From Sphaerolaimus hirsutus (taxonomy: Eukaryota > Nematoda > Chromadorea > Monhysterida > Sphaerolaimidae), in contig OZ038460.1 of the NCBI GenBank assembly GCA_964036195.1, forward strand, positions 8,249,504 to 8,313,503: DNA of 64,000 nt, given 5' to 3'. The notes under the pieces were generated by a model. That model was given only the letters and a program-made list of their open reading frames with translations. It was not told the DNA's origin and searched no databases. The position numbers and the translations under genes were made by a program. Positions 1 to 13,892 of this stretch are shown here, piece after piece (position 1 is the first letter of the stretch; every line of letters begins with the position of its first letter).

Positions 1-120
1 TAGGCAATTTGCGGCAGGGGGCTGGGAAGTACCTAATCAAAAAAAATCCCTCTGGTATAGATAGATTGCTGGGTGGTTTGCGATGGGGTGACCGGCTCCA
101 TTCTTACCCCTGTGGGTATG
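1..120. mobile_element. Right end of a GATAGATAGCTGG-type MITE (truncated by window edge)
   Basis: The stretch contains the GATAGATTGCTGGGTGGTTT signature and ends near CCCCTGTGGG, like the right ends of the fuller copies at 44527-45034 and 50350-50836. The left part lies outside the window. Confidence 0.5.
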
Positions 121-3100
121 ATGTGCCTATAATGGGTGTACATGCGTAATGGGTTTACATGCGTAATGGGCCTGACCCACTGCACCTTCCCCTTCAATTT
201 CCTGTGCATTAAAATGTGTTCATGTGTCTTGTTCAGTTCACTTGACTCGCACTTGAATATTTTACACGACAGTTTACAATGGCAGAAACCGTTTTTACTT
301 TTCTGACTGATCGGTGTCGGTCAATTGATGACTCTACAAAATTCCATTTGAAATTGTGCGGGTAAAAAACACTCGTTTAAATTTTGTGTCGTTTTCAATT
401 GAGTTGCGTCTGTGTACATTTTATATCGGAAAATAAATCCAATGGCGACTGGATGCCGCCGCCTAATCTCGATCGAAAATAGCCTATGACTAAAGTCAAT
501 GTTTCTAAAATGGGATTAAATTTATTCCGCCATCATTCAATGTCACTTTTTATGACCTTCTGATAGTATCTACATTAAAATAAATACATTGGCGAAGGGC
601 GTTGCGCCCCGCCGGTTGTCCAAACATTTTACAAACACAATTTTTCTAATTACTCCGCTTATACGCGCATGTCAGACAGAGTGCTGAATAAGCTCGGTAT
701 TCTGTTCTGATCAGGGCGGGGCTCTTTGGAGTCCATTTGTACAGGGTGGCCCTGTGTTAGCTGAGTCACAGCAAAAAATGGGTGTGTGATACATCGGGAA
801 GCGAGCTGGATGAGCGGGCACATCTTCCACACGCTTCACCTAGCTTCAGAAACACTTATTACCTTATGCATTCAACTGCATGCTATGAAGTTTATCTGAT
901 CTTTTTGTGCAAATGTATCTGTTGAATGAGGATAGAATAGCATGTGCGATTGCTTGGGCTACCATTCACTTTAAGGGAACTGTGACCAGTGTGAATCTGA
1001 GCCACTCTGTATGCCCTTTGCGCAAAAGCTTTGTAGTTAGGTAGCCCATCTGAGTTGGTCAGTTGGTTATAATCGGGCAAAGGACATGTTCAATTGGAAG
1101 CGACATGTCCATCCATCACATCGGCTTTAGTGCGAGTTCATGACTCCCAAGTCAGAGTCGCGTAAATTTCATTCGATTTCAATGCATGTTCCTTTCACCA
1201 TGGAACTTGCTTGCTTCGTAGCTAGCTCGCCCCGTTCCAATCCCAATTATTTTTCTCATTTTGTGCCGTATTCCCGAGTGGCACTTTTATTGGCGCCCCG
1301 GCTTTGAAGCCCATTTCCTATCTATGCGCGAGTGAGGTTGACAGCATCATAGCGCAAATTTGCGAAGATATTTTATTCACCTGATGTATACTAGAAGTTT
1401 TCTGCTTCTGATTACTTTTGCGTGGCTTTTCTGTATTTTATGTTGCTGCTGTCATGTTGGATCACATTGCATGTTCTTGGCTGTGTTAGCATGATATTAA
1501 TGACCATAATTGGCTATTAACTACTCACTCTAGCTCTACATTTATGTAGATATGTAGCTGTACGTCGGTACATGTTATGCGTGATTTTAATTGATGTACA
1601 TACATACCTGTTAGCATTGTTGAAAGATTCTGTGCTCAAACTTAATTCCATGGGGCGGGAAATTATATTTTCTTCCATTATACAGTTTTTTATCGTGTAT
1701 AAACAAAGGACTGGCATTGAAAACTGTAAAATAGCTAAATTTCGCGCCAGTGTAGCGCCGCATGACCGATCCCAAAGGTGTTGCAGCTGGGGTCTGAGGT
1801 TTTCAACCGGAGTTGTTAAAGGTACTGAACTGATTTCAAAGTATATGTGAACGTAATGTGTTTTCTTTTACTCACCCGCCTTCGTTCAGAAAACGTAAAG
1901 CAAAATGGTTATACGATTAAACTTAAAATGCACTGTTTTCCAGAAGAAAAAATGAACATAAAAGTGAGTATTTTTCATTTTTACTAGGGAAAAGTTAATA
2001 AAAGTTCTTTTTTCTGGAATGCTTCAAGCTTTCTGTTTTTAACAACTAAAACTGCTCCAAATTTTATAAACATGACCAAACCAAATGATCAAATGACATG
2101 ACCACAGCGATTTTTTTATGCACCATTTTTTATTTTTAAAAGCACTTCCCCAGCATAAATATTTCTATTTAATATTCTAACTGAGAACCTCTGCAAATAC
2201 ATAACAGTGAAGCCACTTTCTGCCCCATTTTGGAATTTGGAAATACGTTTTCTGTACTCAGATACTTGTGAAAGGTATATGTAAAGGTGAGTACACGTAT
2301 TCTTTTGGAGGAAACCTAAACGTATTTACTCAGTACTCGAGTATACGTATTTTTCAAGTAAAAGTAAATACATTTTAACAACTATATGGTTTCAACAACT
2401 TGTCGCGTAGTTGGGGAAGTTACTAGTACATTTACTCGCTCGATTCGAACTCGAATCGCGAATGTGTCGCAGCGCAGCGCGTAACAAGTGCCGCATTTGT
2501 CGCCAACAGCCCCTTCATTTAAGCCACTACTATGCTTCCTATTATGTACTTGTAGTATTCTGTAACAAGCTTCCTTTATGGGTTCTGCAAGCATCCAAGT
2601 CACGCTAGTTTCCTGTTTTCTGAACTCCGCTACTTAGGGTGTAAGCATGCTTGTAAATTTGCAATTGTTAACTGCATGTGCAAAACCATAGCTGAATGGG
2701 GAAAAAATCCACTCTAAAATATGTACCTATATTTCAATCCGCTTATCATACATACTGATAAATAAATAGAGCATACAGGCATTTTTTCAAAAGAACTTTT
2801 TTATTCTCACTAAGGGTGTTTGCGCATCCGTTTGTGCACATTCAAATACGAGATCAAGTATAGTCTAACCTATATGTGTATGTTTCTCTCTTGTAAAAGT
2901 CCATACAGTAACTGCTGCTGTGAACTTTATTTTCCTGTTCACTCACCAGCCGTGAAACTACTGACTCAGTCTTTTGATTCACACTTTCAGCGCGCAAAAA
3001 TTGAGGCCAAAGTTTCTGCATTCAAGTTTGCTTCAGTGTATCGCATCAATTGTAGCTCCTTTGGGGGCATCTTTTATTTGGACTCTGTTTGCTGGGTCTT

Positions 3101-3789
3101 TCAGCCTGAAAACATTTAGTTTATATTAGAAGTGGTTTTCGAGGTACCATGCCTGAATCGACGGTTTCTACGCGCTGATTTTTATTTCAATTGAATATGT
3201 TTTGGTGAATCAAAGTGCGTACTATTCACTTGTGACTATTCATATATTTATGTATCATTTACACAGGTAACAGGTGCATTCAGCAACCAATTCAATACAC
3301 AACACAAACAGGAAACCATGGCTCATTTGAATGGGCTGTTTGGTATCAAATTGACTGCAAGGTCAAGCAAAGATAGGATCTCATGCATTGATCTTGCTCA
3401 GTGGAAACGAGTGTTTCCTTTGCACAGTCACGCTGGCTGTCATTGTCATGGAATAATTCCGATCGGAATGGCTACTATTTCTTCTTGGAATGACCCGCGC
3501 GCGCTGCCCGCGCCCATAAACGTTTCCTCGTTTCGATTGCGATTGCTTGGGCTGGAATTGAAATAAATTGTCCCATGGGCGCATTTTCTAACGTCGAACC
3601 AATTTTAGTTAATGAGATTGGCCGCTTACCGTTTCTTGGCGGCTTTTGTTTCTGTTTTGGGCGGAGTTTACCCGTTTTTAGTCCCCCTTGCGTAATTTTT
3701 TTCATTGAGCGCCGGCCCAAACCCGGATGCATCTCATCTCTGCACAATCTGCAGCCAAGGTTCAAGATCTAGTCGGCTAACAGAAGGCC

Positions 3790-4250
3790 GTGTAGTATCC
3801 GAATGGGCACCGACCGACCGTGATTTATAGCCCCCATTTAGCTGCTCCTTGCAGCGCACCTACGTACTATTCGACTGCCGCCGGCGCACGCATAAACATG
3901 CCGCCGCGAGCGGGAATAGCAGCTAATGCAGTGCGCCGCGCGCATGCACTCCCTGCCGCCGCGACGCTCGAGTCAGTCGCAATTGCCGCCGGTGCGCATG
4001 AGATTTGCAGTTTGTGCCGCCTCGCGGAACACTTGTGGTGCGGCGCGGCGCCGCGCGTGTGCATCGTGCATATCCTGTGTGTATATTATGAGCTTATGAA
4101 GTTGAGTGCATGTTTGTCTGTGGTCGCTTTTATTGGCGCCCAGGAAATGGTCTGTTTATTGGCTTATGGAGTGGGTGGCACGACGGTGGCGCAGTAGACG
4201 GCGGTGCGTAGTAGTGTTCGTGGATTCTGTGCCGGTGGGCATGTAAACCC
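3790..4250. other. GC-rich, CpG-dense block
   Basis: This block is rich in GCCGCC, GCGCGC and CG steps, unlike its AT-rich surroundings. It resembles a promoter-type or unmethylated island, but no downstream first exon could be tied to it. Open frames through it on both strands follow from base composition. Confidence 0.3.
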
Positions 4251-4375
4251 GGTGCGCATGTAGGCCAAATTTGCTGCATTTTTCCATCACACTGATATTT
4301 TATAAGTAGATCAATCCTCCTACTGTCAATTCTATATCAGCGATGCAATGACAAAGGCGCCAGTGCGATGACGCC

Positions 4376-4475
4376 ATTCCGTCACCATTTAAGTAAAATT
4401 TTAGGGGAGCCGAGCCCGTCCCCCGTTAACCGGACTCAGTAAACAAACAGACCCCCCTCAAAAATCCTGGATATG
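4376..4475. mobile_element. Degenerate ACGTATCC-family MITE end
   Basis: The stretch keeps the family order: a GCGCCA-like block, TAAAATTTTAGGGG, a GAGCCC..CCCGTT segment, GTAAACAAACAG, then CTCAAAAATCCTGGAT. It is an older, diverged relative of the copies at 16737-17180 and 41879-42325. Confidence 0.5.
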
Positions 4476-7225
4476 TTTCCGTCCCCTGAGCACCGGGTCT
4501 ACACGTGCACCGGGTTTACATGCGCAGCGGGTTCTGGCCGTGTTCGTGAACGCGCCGTCCGCCGCCCGCCGCCGTTGTATCAGACGGTGAAACTGCAACA
4601 TTCCGGTACGGTTGAATCGCATCCCGTTGCGAACGAAGGTATTCGACGCATGATAAAATGGCTTTGTGTATAAGCAAGAACGTCGGCTGATTTGATTTTA
4701 TTGGCTCAGCTGCAATTCAAGGCAGCGCCGCGTGCAGTCGCTGCAGTGCAATGTATGGTTCAGTGCTTATGGTGTGACTGTGCTGACTTGGCGGCTGAAA
4801 CTGAATACCTCATTTTTACCGTTTTTTTATTTGGACTTCTCACTCATTTCTCTCAAGGATTTGGTTGCAATGTATTTATAATGTTGTTTTATATGTATCT
4901 ACTTGTGGTATAAATTGTGTTATTTCTGCCGTATCCATTTTTATATAATATAGACGGCAACTTCAGTTTTTTTTCATTGAGCACCATTCGCATGACATGC
5001 ATTCTATTTTGCCACTGAACGTTCTGTTGGCGGTAGTTTGAAAGCATCCATTAAATTTAACATGCATGCACATTTTGGTCCCCTCTGTGTCAGCTTGTTT
5101 CAGGCACTGGCACAGTGAAGTTGCTTTGAGTAATGTGTTGCAAGTGGACACTTTTTGTGTTGTTTTGAGTAATTTTGCCTCGTGTTTGGGTCCGTTTGTG
5201 TCCCGTGTCGCGTTATTAACGTGTGTCTTTTGTCAATTTTGTCAGGTTTTGTGTGACTGATGGGTTTTTGTCTGTTTCGGTGTCCTACTTTCTGAATGGA
5301 ATGCGTTAGAAATAGTACATATCTGGGATTGCCTTAGTTTTTCACCTGGTCGGTTTTATTCCATGTATTGCAAAATAGGAAATGTATTTATCCTTTTTTA
5401 TAAATCCCGCTGTATTGAAAAATAAAATATGTATTTATAATATTTCGCTGAGTACGGATCGGTGTTACAAACTCATGCGATAATTTGGATACGTTTTACT
5501 CCATTGTTGTATCAGTTTTTACAACAGTTTCGCTTTCAACGTCAATGATTTATCACCTTGAAACTCAAAACTTTTATTGCCCTGCCCTGTTTGACGTAAT
5601 GCAATGCCGCTCCGCAGCGGCAATTTTATGTTCCAACAAACGCAGTAGTGATAGTACAAAAATTTTCGTTTGCAAACACGAATTATCACACATAACAACA
5701 ACTGTTAACTTTTGCAGATTACCCAAACAATGGAAGCGGACTATTTCAAAATCAAAACTATTTTTGTCAGTGGACTAATATTTGTCTCTGCGAGACCAAT
5801 TTCTCCCAATTCAATTTCTAACCATTTCTAATCGCATTTACATAAAACATTTGATTTCCAACAATGAAGGCATTTTTCACAGCTTTAGCATGGTGTTTGG
5901 CTCAGTGTCATCAAATAGTCAGCCTACCCACAGATTCAGGTATTTTAGGTTGACAAGGTTTTTGTTTTTCCACATCAAAGTGAAATATTTATGTACAAAC
6001 TGCCCCTCAGCATCAGGCTGTAGCACTTCACACATTAGCAATTTATCGGATAAAATGCGAAACAAATGGCACGCTATTTCACGTGAGAAATTTCTCTTTA
6101 GACAATTAATTCACGCTGAAAATTAGCAGCCTGTGAGGAAAATTCCAAATGTGTCATATGCCCGGTGCTAATTGGTTTGACCCGGGTTAAGTGCCATTTT
6201 CGTCCGCTAGCATGTTTTGTGGCTCAGATTTGGGATATGCTCGCTGATTTGAACATGATAACAAGCAACATACATACATGTGTAAATTGTAATTAGCGTG
6301 GATTAAGCCTGTGTTTGAATTCGGCTTGGCTTGACTGGGGTCGTTCATTAGAAAGTCCAAGTGGGATCATTTGTGTTGTGGGGCGTTCGCTTGAGAAAAT
6401 TATTTATGTAAATTGAGTACGGCTACGTTCAGAGTTAACTGCAGAAAATTAATTTTCGTGTGTATCAGCATTTGCGATCTATTTTCATTAGCATATTTCT
6501 TGTGTCAACATTCTCGTCTATGCAGAATTCATGTGCATACATTATTGTCAATTCTTGACATGACATCTCCTAGCCGATCACATAAATTATATTTTGTTTT
6601 GTGGTGGGTTGAAGCCGCAGTCTGCACATGAATATATATTTTCTGGAGTCTGGGTAGCTTTCACTTGATAGCGATGCTCTACACAAATAAATGGACCTGA
6701 AATATGCTACATGACCATTTACCATCCATGCTTTAGGCGTGTTTTGAAAATAACATCATTCAGAGGGCTGCAAGAAGCAAGCATGGATATATTTCGTGAG
6801 CACTCAAGCGTGTTTTTGCGATATAAACCATGCATGTGATTACACGGTTTTATATTTTAGCTAGGCCTCAAATTACAAGCCTTTTGATGCGGCATCTCTT
6901 TGATATATACAGCTCTGGGTTTGATTGTCACATTCAAGACACGCGTGTTTTTGTCAGCGAGCATGTCAATGTAGATCTTACTGCGCCGCGGCACTGGCAG
7001 AATGTTGACGCAACGTATTTTGACGGGAATGGTCATCCTCAAGAAAGTGTGGCTAGTGAAAAAATGCACACTGTGTGGCAATATTGTGTGTCAAATGCTA
7101 CATGTGTGAAGAGTTCAATTCAAATACAATAATTCACAGAAGTTGAATTCACATGCGCATCTTTGACATTTGACATAAAAACACACCACGTTTCAACATT
7201 CCAAAGCCAAACCTCACACCCCCAG

Positions 7226-10200
7226 GATCACCATGCACCTTCCCACCATCGTCGATCGGCTCGTGGTACCAGGCGAACACGATGCCGCCGCTGGTGCTCG
7301 GCTCGGACGGCCGCATGACCGACAAGGGCACTTGCATAAGTCAGAATGCACCCATGCAGCAGTACGTATTTCGGTTGAAAAGGTCCGTTTTGAGACTGAT
7401 TGAAGGTGGAGTTTCATGTGATTTGTGTCGATCTGTCGCGGTCGATAGAAACCTTTGATAATTGATCGTTTTGTAGCGTTTATGATCGACCGCGCTGATA
7501 GCCAAGGACAAATGTTGTGTTCGATTAAATTTCAGCGCCAATGAGATTGTGCCGGCTATTTTGCAGTTATCGTGATAAGATCCGTTCATCACGCGATGAC
7601 TGGTGTGTTCTCGTCATTCATGCGTTCGAGCGGAAAAATTCCGAATGTGAAATCGGTCAATCGGCACCCTTAATATGATTCTGGTGAACAAAAATGTGAA
7701 ATGTTTATGCCAAGTTAACTGATGTGTGTACATATTTATATGTTATGTACCCAACTCCAATCCGTTGATTTATGGCACTTCCTGAATTCCCCATAGCACA
7801 ACTTGGAATTTGGAAGCAATCCAAAAATGGACTTAACTAACTCCAATAATAAAACTTGTCAAAACGGATGGCTGAAGTGGTTACTTTAAATGGATTAAAA
7901 TTGAAGTCGACAACATGGTGCAAAAAGTCACCCCACTCAAAAAACCGTCTAACTTAAATAACCAATTGATTATTAGAATATTTAAATATGGTACTCAGTT
8001 GACCAAGCGAAAGGGGGTGTCGTAAATAACGGCACATATCGGAATCTCATTATTCTTACATAACGCATGCGAACGTTTCCACATCGTGACCTTAACCCTT
8101 TCCATATAATACTATCTCAAATTATGGCCAATCCATCATGATCTCGTGAAATCTGTGAGTGCCGTTCGACTGAAATATTTAGTGTTCTGGGGGTCTGAAA
8201 ATACGCATGAACATGCAGGTGACACGGAAATAGGTATTGACAGCTCTTGAACAACATTTTAATGCCTTTATCGCGTTTTATTCAAATTCAAGTTCGATTT
8301 TCAAATTTCAGTCGATCTGGCGACTGCTACCGCTGCCTGCTAATGTTCACCCGGCATCACAACGTGCTGCAGTACAAAGAAAGTTGGTTGTGGTTGTTCG
8401 TGTTTTTGCAGTGGCACGGTTTTGAATTTCCATTTTTGAATTCTTTGCGATGAAATGGGAGGTGATAAAATTGCCGCGGGTTTGGCCGTAAAAAGTCGTT
8501 TTAATCAACATAAATTTCCGTTATTTACGATATACGCATTGAAATTGCGCTGCGACAATTTCGAAAATTTATCGCCCTCAAAATTGTGTAATCCGGACAA
8601 AACGCTGCAACGATAAATTGCCCGAAGGAAACGTCTGAACAAATAGGAAATGTTTATATAAAGAAATAGTACAGCACCGGAAAAAGGACCCATGTTCTTT
8701 AAAAAAATTGAAATGGTGCCCAAAATATGCCAGCGTAAAAGGCGCCAACCAAGTCACTTACGGTATATCCTCGAATAAGTCCCCCGGGAGTAATTTTTTC
8801 GTCAGAACTTTTTGAGGGGGAACTTATTCGAGGGGGTGGGAGTTATTTTTTTCGTCAGAATATTAAGTAACATGCATGATCAATATGTTGTATGAAATTC
8901 CATAATTCATGCAATGAAATCAATGCTAGTGAACATTAGCTGCAAAAAAACATGGCTTTTGAAGAAAACATACATAAAATCGTCTGTCATACATGGACGT
9001 CTTTGTCACCCATTAAAGAGGAGGCAGTTATTCGAGGGGGAACTTAATCGAGTATATACGGCATTTGGCGCTGGCGCCATAGAATATGGTTTGACAGTGT
9101 AGGTTCCTTTCCTTACAATTCCATCGCTACCGTAAAGTGATTGAATTTGGCACATGAACAAGACATTGCTAACAGCGACATCGTGATGCAGTGCAATGCA
9201 CGTAGAAATGTGCGCATGAGCAAGCAGTTCCATGCGCTGAGCTCATTCGTGAACGCGTCACATGCGTATGACTTTTGACAGTTTGATGCTCATTTGTGCG
9301 TTCCAAATTAGAGCCAAATCCCCCGGGGGATTGGATGGTGAATGTGGAGTTAGAGTGGCCTAATTCAGCTATGAGGTTTCTTATTTACGCTACTTTTCGC
9401 CTGGAAATGCTCTTTGATGGGATTTACGTGGGATCGAGGAGGGACATTCAATGTTAAAACGTTAAAAAATATAGCACACACGTAAATGTAAAAAGCAAAT
9501 GTAACAAAAAAATTATTAAGTAAATAAAAAAAACTGATAATATAACATTGTATATTTTCAGCGCAATGCCGACCCCATGGCGACCTGTCCTCACTGTGCC
9601 AGCCGCTTGAATTCAGCGACTCCAAACTGAACACACTGTTCAGAGGTGAGTACCCACACTAGGGGGCACTTCCAGACCCTGTAAAAGCCCTGTAAAATGT
9701 CAAATGCCATGCAAAGTGTCAAAAGTCATGGAAAATGCCCTGCAAAATGGCAAACGTACGTTTACCATATTGAAGGGCATTTTCCATGACTTTTGACACT
9801 TTGCATGACATTTGACATTTTACAGGGTCTGGGATTGGCACCAGGTGCCGGTTCCAGTAGAAAGAGGCTAGTGAAATGATAAATGGCAAGCTAAGAGTTT
9901 ATAGTAAAATTGAATGTGAAGTTAAATGTTAAGTTTACTCTTGCCATTTGTCTTTTAACGTTGCTTTGAACTTTTAACCTTGCCTCTTGCGGAACTGGTC
10001 TCTAGAAACGTCAATACTCATGAGACTCAAACGTATCCACAAACGTTCACAGCTAACAATCTAACGTCGACACGTTGTCCCGTTGTGGGGCCAGCCACGT
10101 TCGTGTACACCGACGCAAAGGGCTCCCGGTGTGACAAACGTGTATCCCAGTTAGATCAGTGTGCTGATGAGAATTTGATAAATTTGCGGTTCTCTGCGTG

Positions 10201-13037
10201 CGATGACAATCGGGAACAAAGGGGTAGGTTCTATTTACATTAGCTTTTTGGGTTTTAAATTGTTATTTAACAAGTGCAGTGTGTCCACTAACAAAATTGG
10301 AGTAATGTGACAGGGTTCGTAGTACTTAAATACCGTATTATCTCGAATTACCCCTCCCCTCGAATTAACCCCCCTCAAAATTTGCTGGCGAAATAAAAAA
10401 ACCTGTAGTTGCAAAATTATGACCGATGTCAAATGATCAAAATAATGCGGTGTTGTTTTATGTATCAGAATGAGCTTCATTGGGCAATTCGTCAAACTGA
10501 ATTAACAATTAGGTATCCACAAAGATACTTTAACCTCGCCGCTTACAATTATTCCATTTTTACTGCCGCAGAAGAGCAGATCGAATGCATCGGCAGTTGG
10601 GAAACACGCAAAGCGACAAAGTTCTTCGCCGGCAAAATAGTCAATCGAGCCACTAGCAAGCCAGTCGACAAATACAGATGCTTTGTTCGTTTTTCACAGT
10701 TCACTTTAAAATAAATTGGCAATTTACCAAAAAAAATCCACGAAAATCGCAGGTCTACGAATCGACAACGGCGCGCGGCCGCATGGGAATGTCAGCCGAC
10801 TCGACGTGCTGGGAGCTGCGCGATTCACCCGACCAGGCCGAGCTGGTCATCGACTACGTGCTCGGTGAGCTGTTGATGCCCCTCGGTTTTGTAGTTTTTA
10901 ATGTTCAAAAGCCGCGGCAAAATGAGTTGAAAATGCCTAAACATGATTAAAGTAGAACATGAACAAAATTCAAATGGAAAATGTGGGAAAGGATTTCCAA
11001 TGTGTGACAAGAATATTCCGAAAGGTCCCTCTCCCTCCCAGCTATTTTCCCTCTTCACCACTAAGTAAACAAATTTATCATAATCATAAAATGCCATACT
11101 ATTCCCCTTCGCAGCCGACGCATATCCCACCCCTCAATGCAAATTCCACCGAGAATTAACGCACCAAGCGTGGCGCAGTCTATCTCAAGGCACCCAGTTG
11201 CACACTATCAATAAAGACTCGTGGGTGGTGAGCGACAGCTCGACGGACACGAAGCACAGCAGCGCCATTTGCGTCAAGCGGGAAAACTTAGGCACCTTGC
11301 ATAGGTATACTGTGTATAAAGTGCAGGGATGGTTGGTTGATAAAAAACTACTTCCGCATCAAGTTAGGCCCCGATTTTTAATTTTTTTTATGAGCGCAGT
11401 ATTTCCAGCTTATAGTTAAGGAGTATATTTAGGTGTAACACCTCCTACTACACACGAGCAGGGGGTGGGCTTCGGCGACTCACTACTGTGTGGATCGCTG
11501 AACATGCTAAAAATTGAAAAATCGGTGCCGAACCTTATGTGGAAGCAGTTTATAATAAATTTTTGCACCTGATGTGTTCAGGCATTTAGTGGCCAAAAAA
11601 CTCCTCGCAGCTCACGTGGGTACTTCTGCGTCGAGGTGTATAAACGGACCAATCAGATAATTGAAATGCTCTGGGGCAAGATTGCACCCAGTGATTATTT
11701 AGCATGTACGGATGAATATTTCAACCACATTCCAAATCCTGCCATTCCATTGCAATATGACACCATGCTGGGTAGGTTGCTTAGATCAGATTTTTCCAAA
11801 ATGTTTTTTTAGAAAGGTATTTTTACACATGTCATGCTACAATTTGATTATTTTATCTACTATGACCTACTATTTAATTATTACAGCTGTGTCCTCAGTG
11901 GAAGTGAATTGCCCACACCGCGGCCGCTATTCGCTGACAGTGCCACAAACTTGCGGCGATAACTTTCTGCCGGAAAGTGACCAAAGCAATGAAGCCACTC
12001 TAAATGTGGGCTGCCACTTTGATGCTGCGCACAGGATCGTTTTACACGGGCGAAAATCTTTGGATGATTGCCAAATGTTCGATGGTAACTCTGATAAAGT
12101 GGGAGGTAAGTCAATTTTTTCGATATTTAAGGATTGGTTTTGGTGCATTGTTCAAAATGCTCATTTTATCTAAACAAGTTATTGATAAGTCGATGACTTT
12201 CAGGCGTATTCAATTGCCATGGCGATTGGAAAGAGGAAACTGCCACCGGCACTGTACATTATTTAGTAGTGCGACACAAGGCCACTGGCGTGCCCTCGTG
12301 CTTTGTAAGTTTCTTCTTTGTTTGGCTAAATTATATTTGACAACTTTGATTCGAACAGTTCAATAGGGTTGATTTAAATTGCCCAGCAGAGAGTTGTTGT
12401 TGTTGAAAATATGGTTTTGCATTTTGGGGCACAGTCAAAATAAAATACCAATAACAACGTACACACTTTACCTGACAATAATTTTGCCCCTCTCAGGTCT
12501 ACAGTCGCACAACTGACAGCAACCTCCTAAATCTGCGGTCATTTGAACACTCGTGCCATAGGGTGGACATTGGAAGGCAAGCATCCCCTGATATGCTCCG
12601 GTACAATTTGGACGAGGGCACTGAGATTAGCCTGCTGCCATTGATAGATGTCAAACGGGTGCAGCCGATTAATGCTACTGCTATGCTAGCGGGTGAATTT
12701 GCAATTTTTTTTGTGCATTTTGAGATTTTTCTGCAGATTCCGAAGCCGGGATAGTATACACAATTGGAACCTATTTATTTCGTTGTTCACATTTGGTTTC
12801 AACTGGCATTTGCTATTTGATGTATCCAGAAAAAGGGAAAAACTACGTGTACATCTAGTTTCCAATTAGAGACCAACTTTCATCACACCCACAGGCAAAT
12901 GCGTCGACGAGGCATCCTCCCAAGCGGCACTAAACGCACAGGAGGATCTCTCATCTCAAGCGGCAACCAACACACTGCCGTCGGTGATGGCGGTCACCTT
13001 GGCGCTGGTGCCCGTGTTGGACAGGTGGATCAGATGA
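7226..13037 (+). CDS. Secreted cysteine-rich protein resembling the DUF7044/7043/7042/7045 family (first exon missing)
   Basis: Twelve exons join in one frame: 7226-7373, 8312-8382, 9562-9645, 10053-10223, 10572-10684, 10753-10864, 11115-11304, 11611-11771, 11887-12105, 12204-12304, 12497-12692 and 12895-13037 (TGA), giving 568 residues. All junctions are GT-AG and phase-consistent. Seen: CTFPPSSIGSWYQ near the start, then CYRCLLMFTRHHNVLQYKE, CPVVGPATFVY, ECIGSW and YRCFVYE (which spans a splice), GYFCVEVYKRT, VFNCHGDWKE and a short hydrophobic tail (MAVTLALVPVL) suggesting a GPI or membrane anchor. Recalled family knowledge: this alternation of CxFP, YRC and WKxG segments is typical of uncharacterised secreted arthropod proteins with DUF7042-DUF7045 domains. 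The molecular function is unknown. The first exon starts in phase 1, so an upstream signal-peptide exon is expected. The 11304/11611 junction is the least certain. Confidence 0.75.
8757..9064. mobile_element. MITE, TACGGTATATCCTCGAATAAG-type ends
   Basis: The ends are inverted copies (TACGGTATATCCTCGAATAA and TTAATCGAGTATATACGGCA) with GAGGGGGAACTTATTCGAGG blocks inside each. It lies in the second intron of the DUF7042-type gene and is related to, but distinct from, the TACCGTATTACCTCGAA family. Confidence 0.55.
9670..9832. repeat. Near-perfect palindromic hairpin repeat (CCAGACCCTGTAAAA family)
   Basis: The two arms starting CCAGACCCTGTAAAA are inverted copies around the self-complementary centre AACGTACGTTT. 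The repeat lies in an intron of the DUF7042-type gene, just after the exon ending at 9645. A sister copy fills an EDC3 intron (21440-21600) and a decayed one lies near 58785-58900. Confidence 0.7.
10331..10405. mobile_element. Partial TACCGTATTACC-family MITE
   Basis: TACCGTATTATCTCGAATTA is followed by CCCCTC-rich blocks and TTTGCTGGCGAAATAA, matching the left end of the full copy at 43076-43471. It lies in an intron of the DUF7042-type gene. No right end was found. Confidence 0.5.
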
Positions 13038-13608
13038 TCGCACAGTGGCAGTGATGGTGAAATGAAATTAATATGGGTATTATGATCTCATAAATCAATG
13101 CTGTGTAGATCATTCCTCTCTTGGTGATGTATTGACTATTGACATTTAGATTTTTTTCTTGCTGAGTTTGCCTGGCTGGTTCGACTTTACCACGATTTTG
13201 TTTTTGTTCATTTTTTAGTTTGATTTGTGCCACGCAGATGATTATTCGATTGCTTTTAATGCTCACGTGGTGCTGTTACTCGGTTTGAATATCTATGGCT
13301 GCCAGTATTTAACTTTAAATTTCTCTGCTTCTGGAAGTATTTTTCTATGCTGGCACATTTACATAGATGAATTTGATACTAACATAGCATAGGAGTTTCT
13401 TTTATAAAAATGCGATAATATTCTGTGATATTTTTCACACAATGACAATGATATGACATTAATTTCCAGTGATATTTTGAAGGAGCTGTAAAAATAATGG
13501 CCCTGTGCCAAGCGTAAGATTAGTGACCATCACGTACACTTGTATTAAAATTTTGTCATGTGTTGAAACCTGTACACTGGATGAAAATTTGTTACGTAAA
13601 AAAGTGGA

Positions 13609-13614
13609 AATAAA
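13609..13614 (+). promoter_or_regulatory. Possible polyadenylation signal of the DUF7042-type gene
   Basis: AATAAA lies about 570 bp after the TGA stop at 13035-13037. No competing gene lies between. The position is plausible but not proven. Confidence 0.35.
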
Positions 13615-13892
13615 ATACAGATCTAAATAACAAATGAGTGCGTAATATTGAATTGACTGTTTGGACTAATTTTCCACGACTCCATGGCTTGTGGCCTCGT
13701 GCATGCGATGCCTACATGATGGTTTATCTCAAGGGATTGTTTTTTTATTGATGTGGAGGGCCGATAAGTGAAGTTGTTATTTTAGTCGGGTGGCGCGTGA
13801 CGAGTAAACTTGGCTTCACACAAACTTACCACTTTTCCGTCACTTATCTAATTGTGGAATTTGCCCCAGGCCTGTGCCCAGCGTTCAAGTGC

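Larger units (their letters stand above)
121..7225. other. Region without a recognised gene
   Basis: No frame resembles a known protein and no convincing exon chain was found. The signal-peptide exon of the gene that follows (first recognised exon at 7226) should lie here or further left, but I could not identify it. A GC-rich block and a degenerate MITE are listed separately. Short open frames here are no longer than expected by chance. Confidence 0.6.

Noticed and set aside
3820-4197. 125-codon frame in the GC-rich block as a gene
   Set aside because: It is open on both strands because of composition, has no family resemblance and overlaps an equally long opposite-strand frame.
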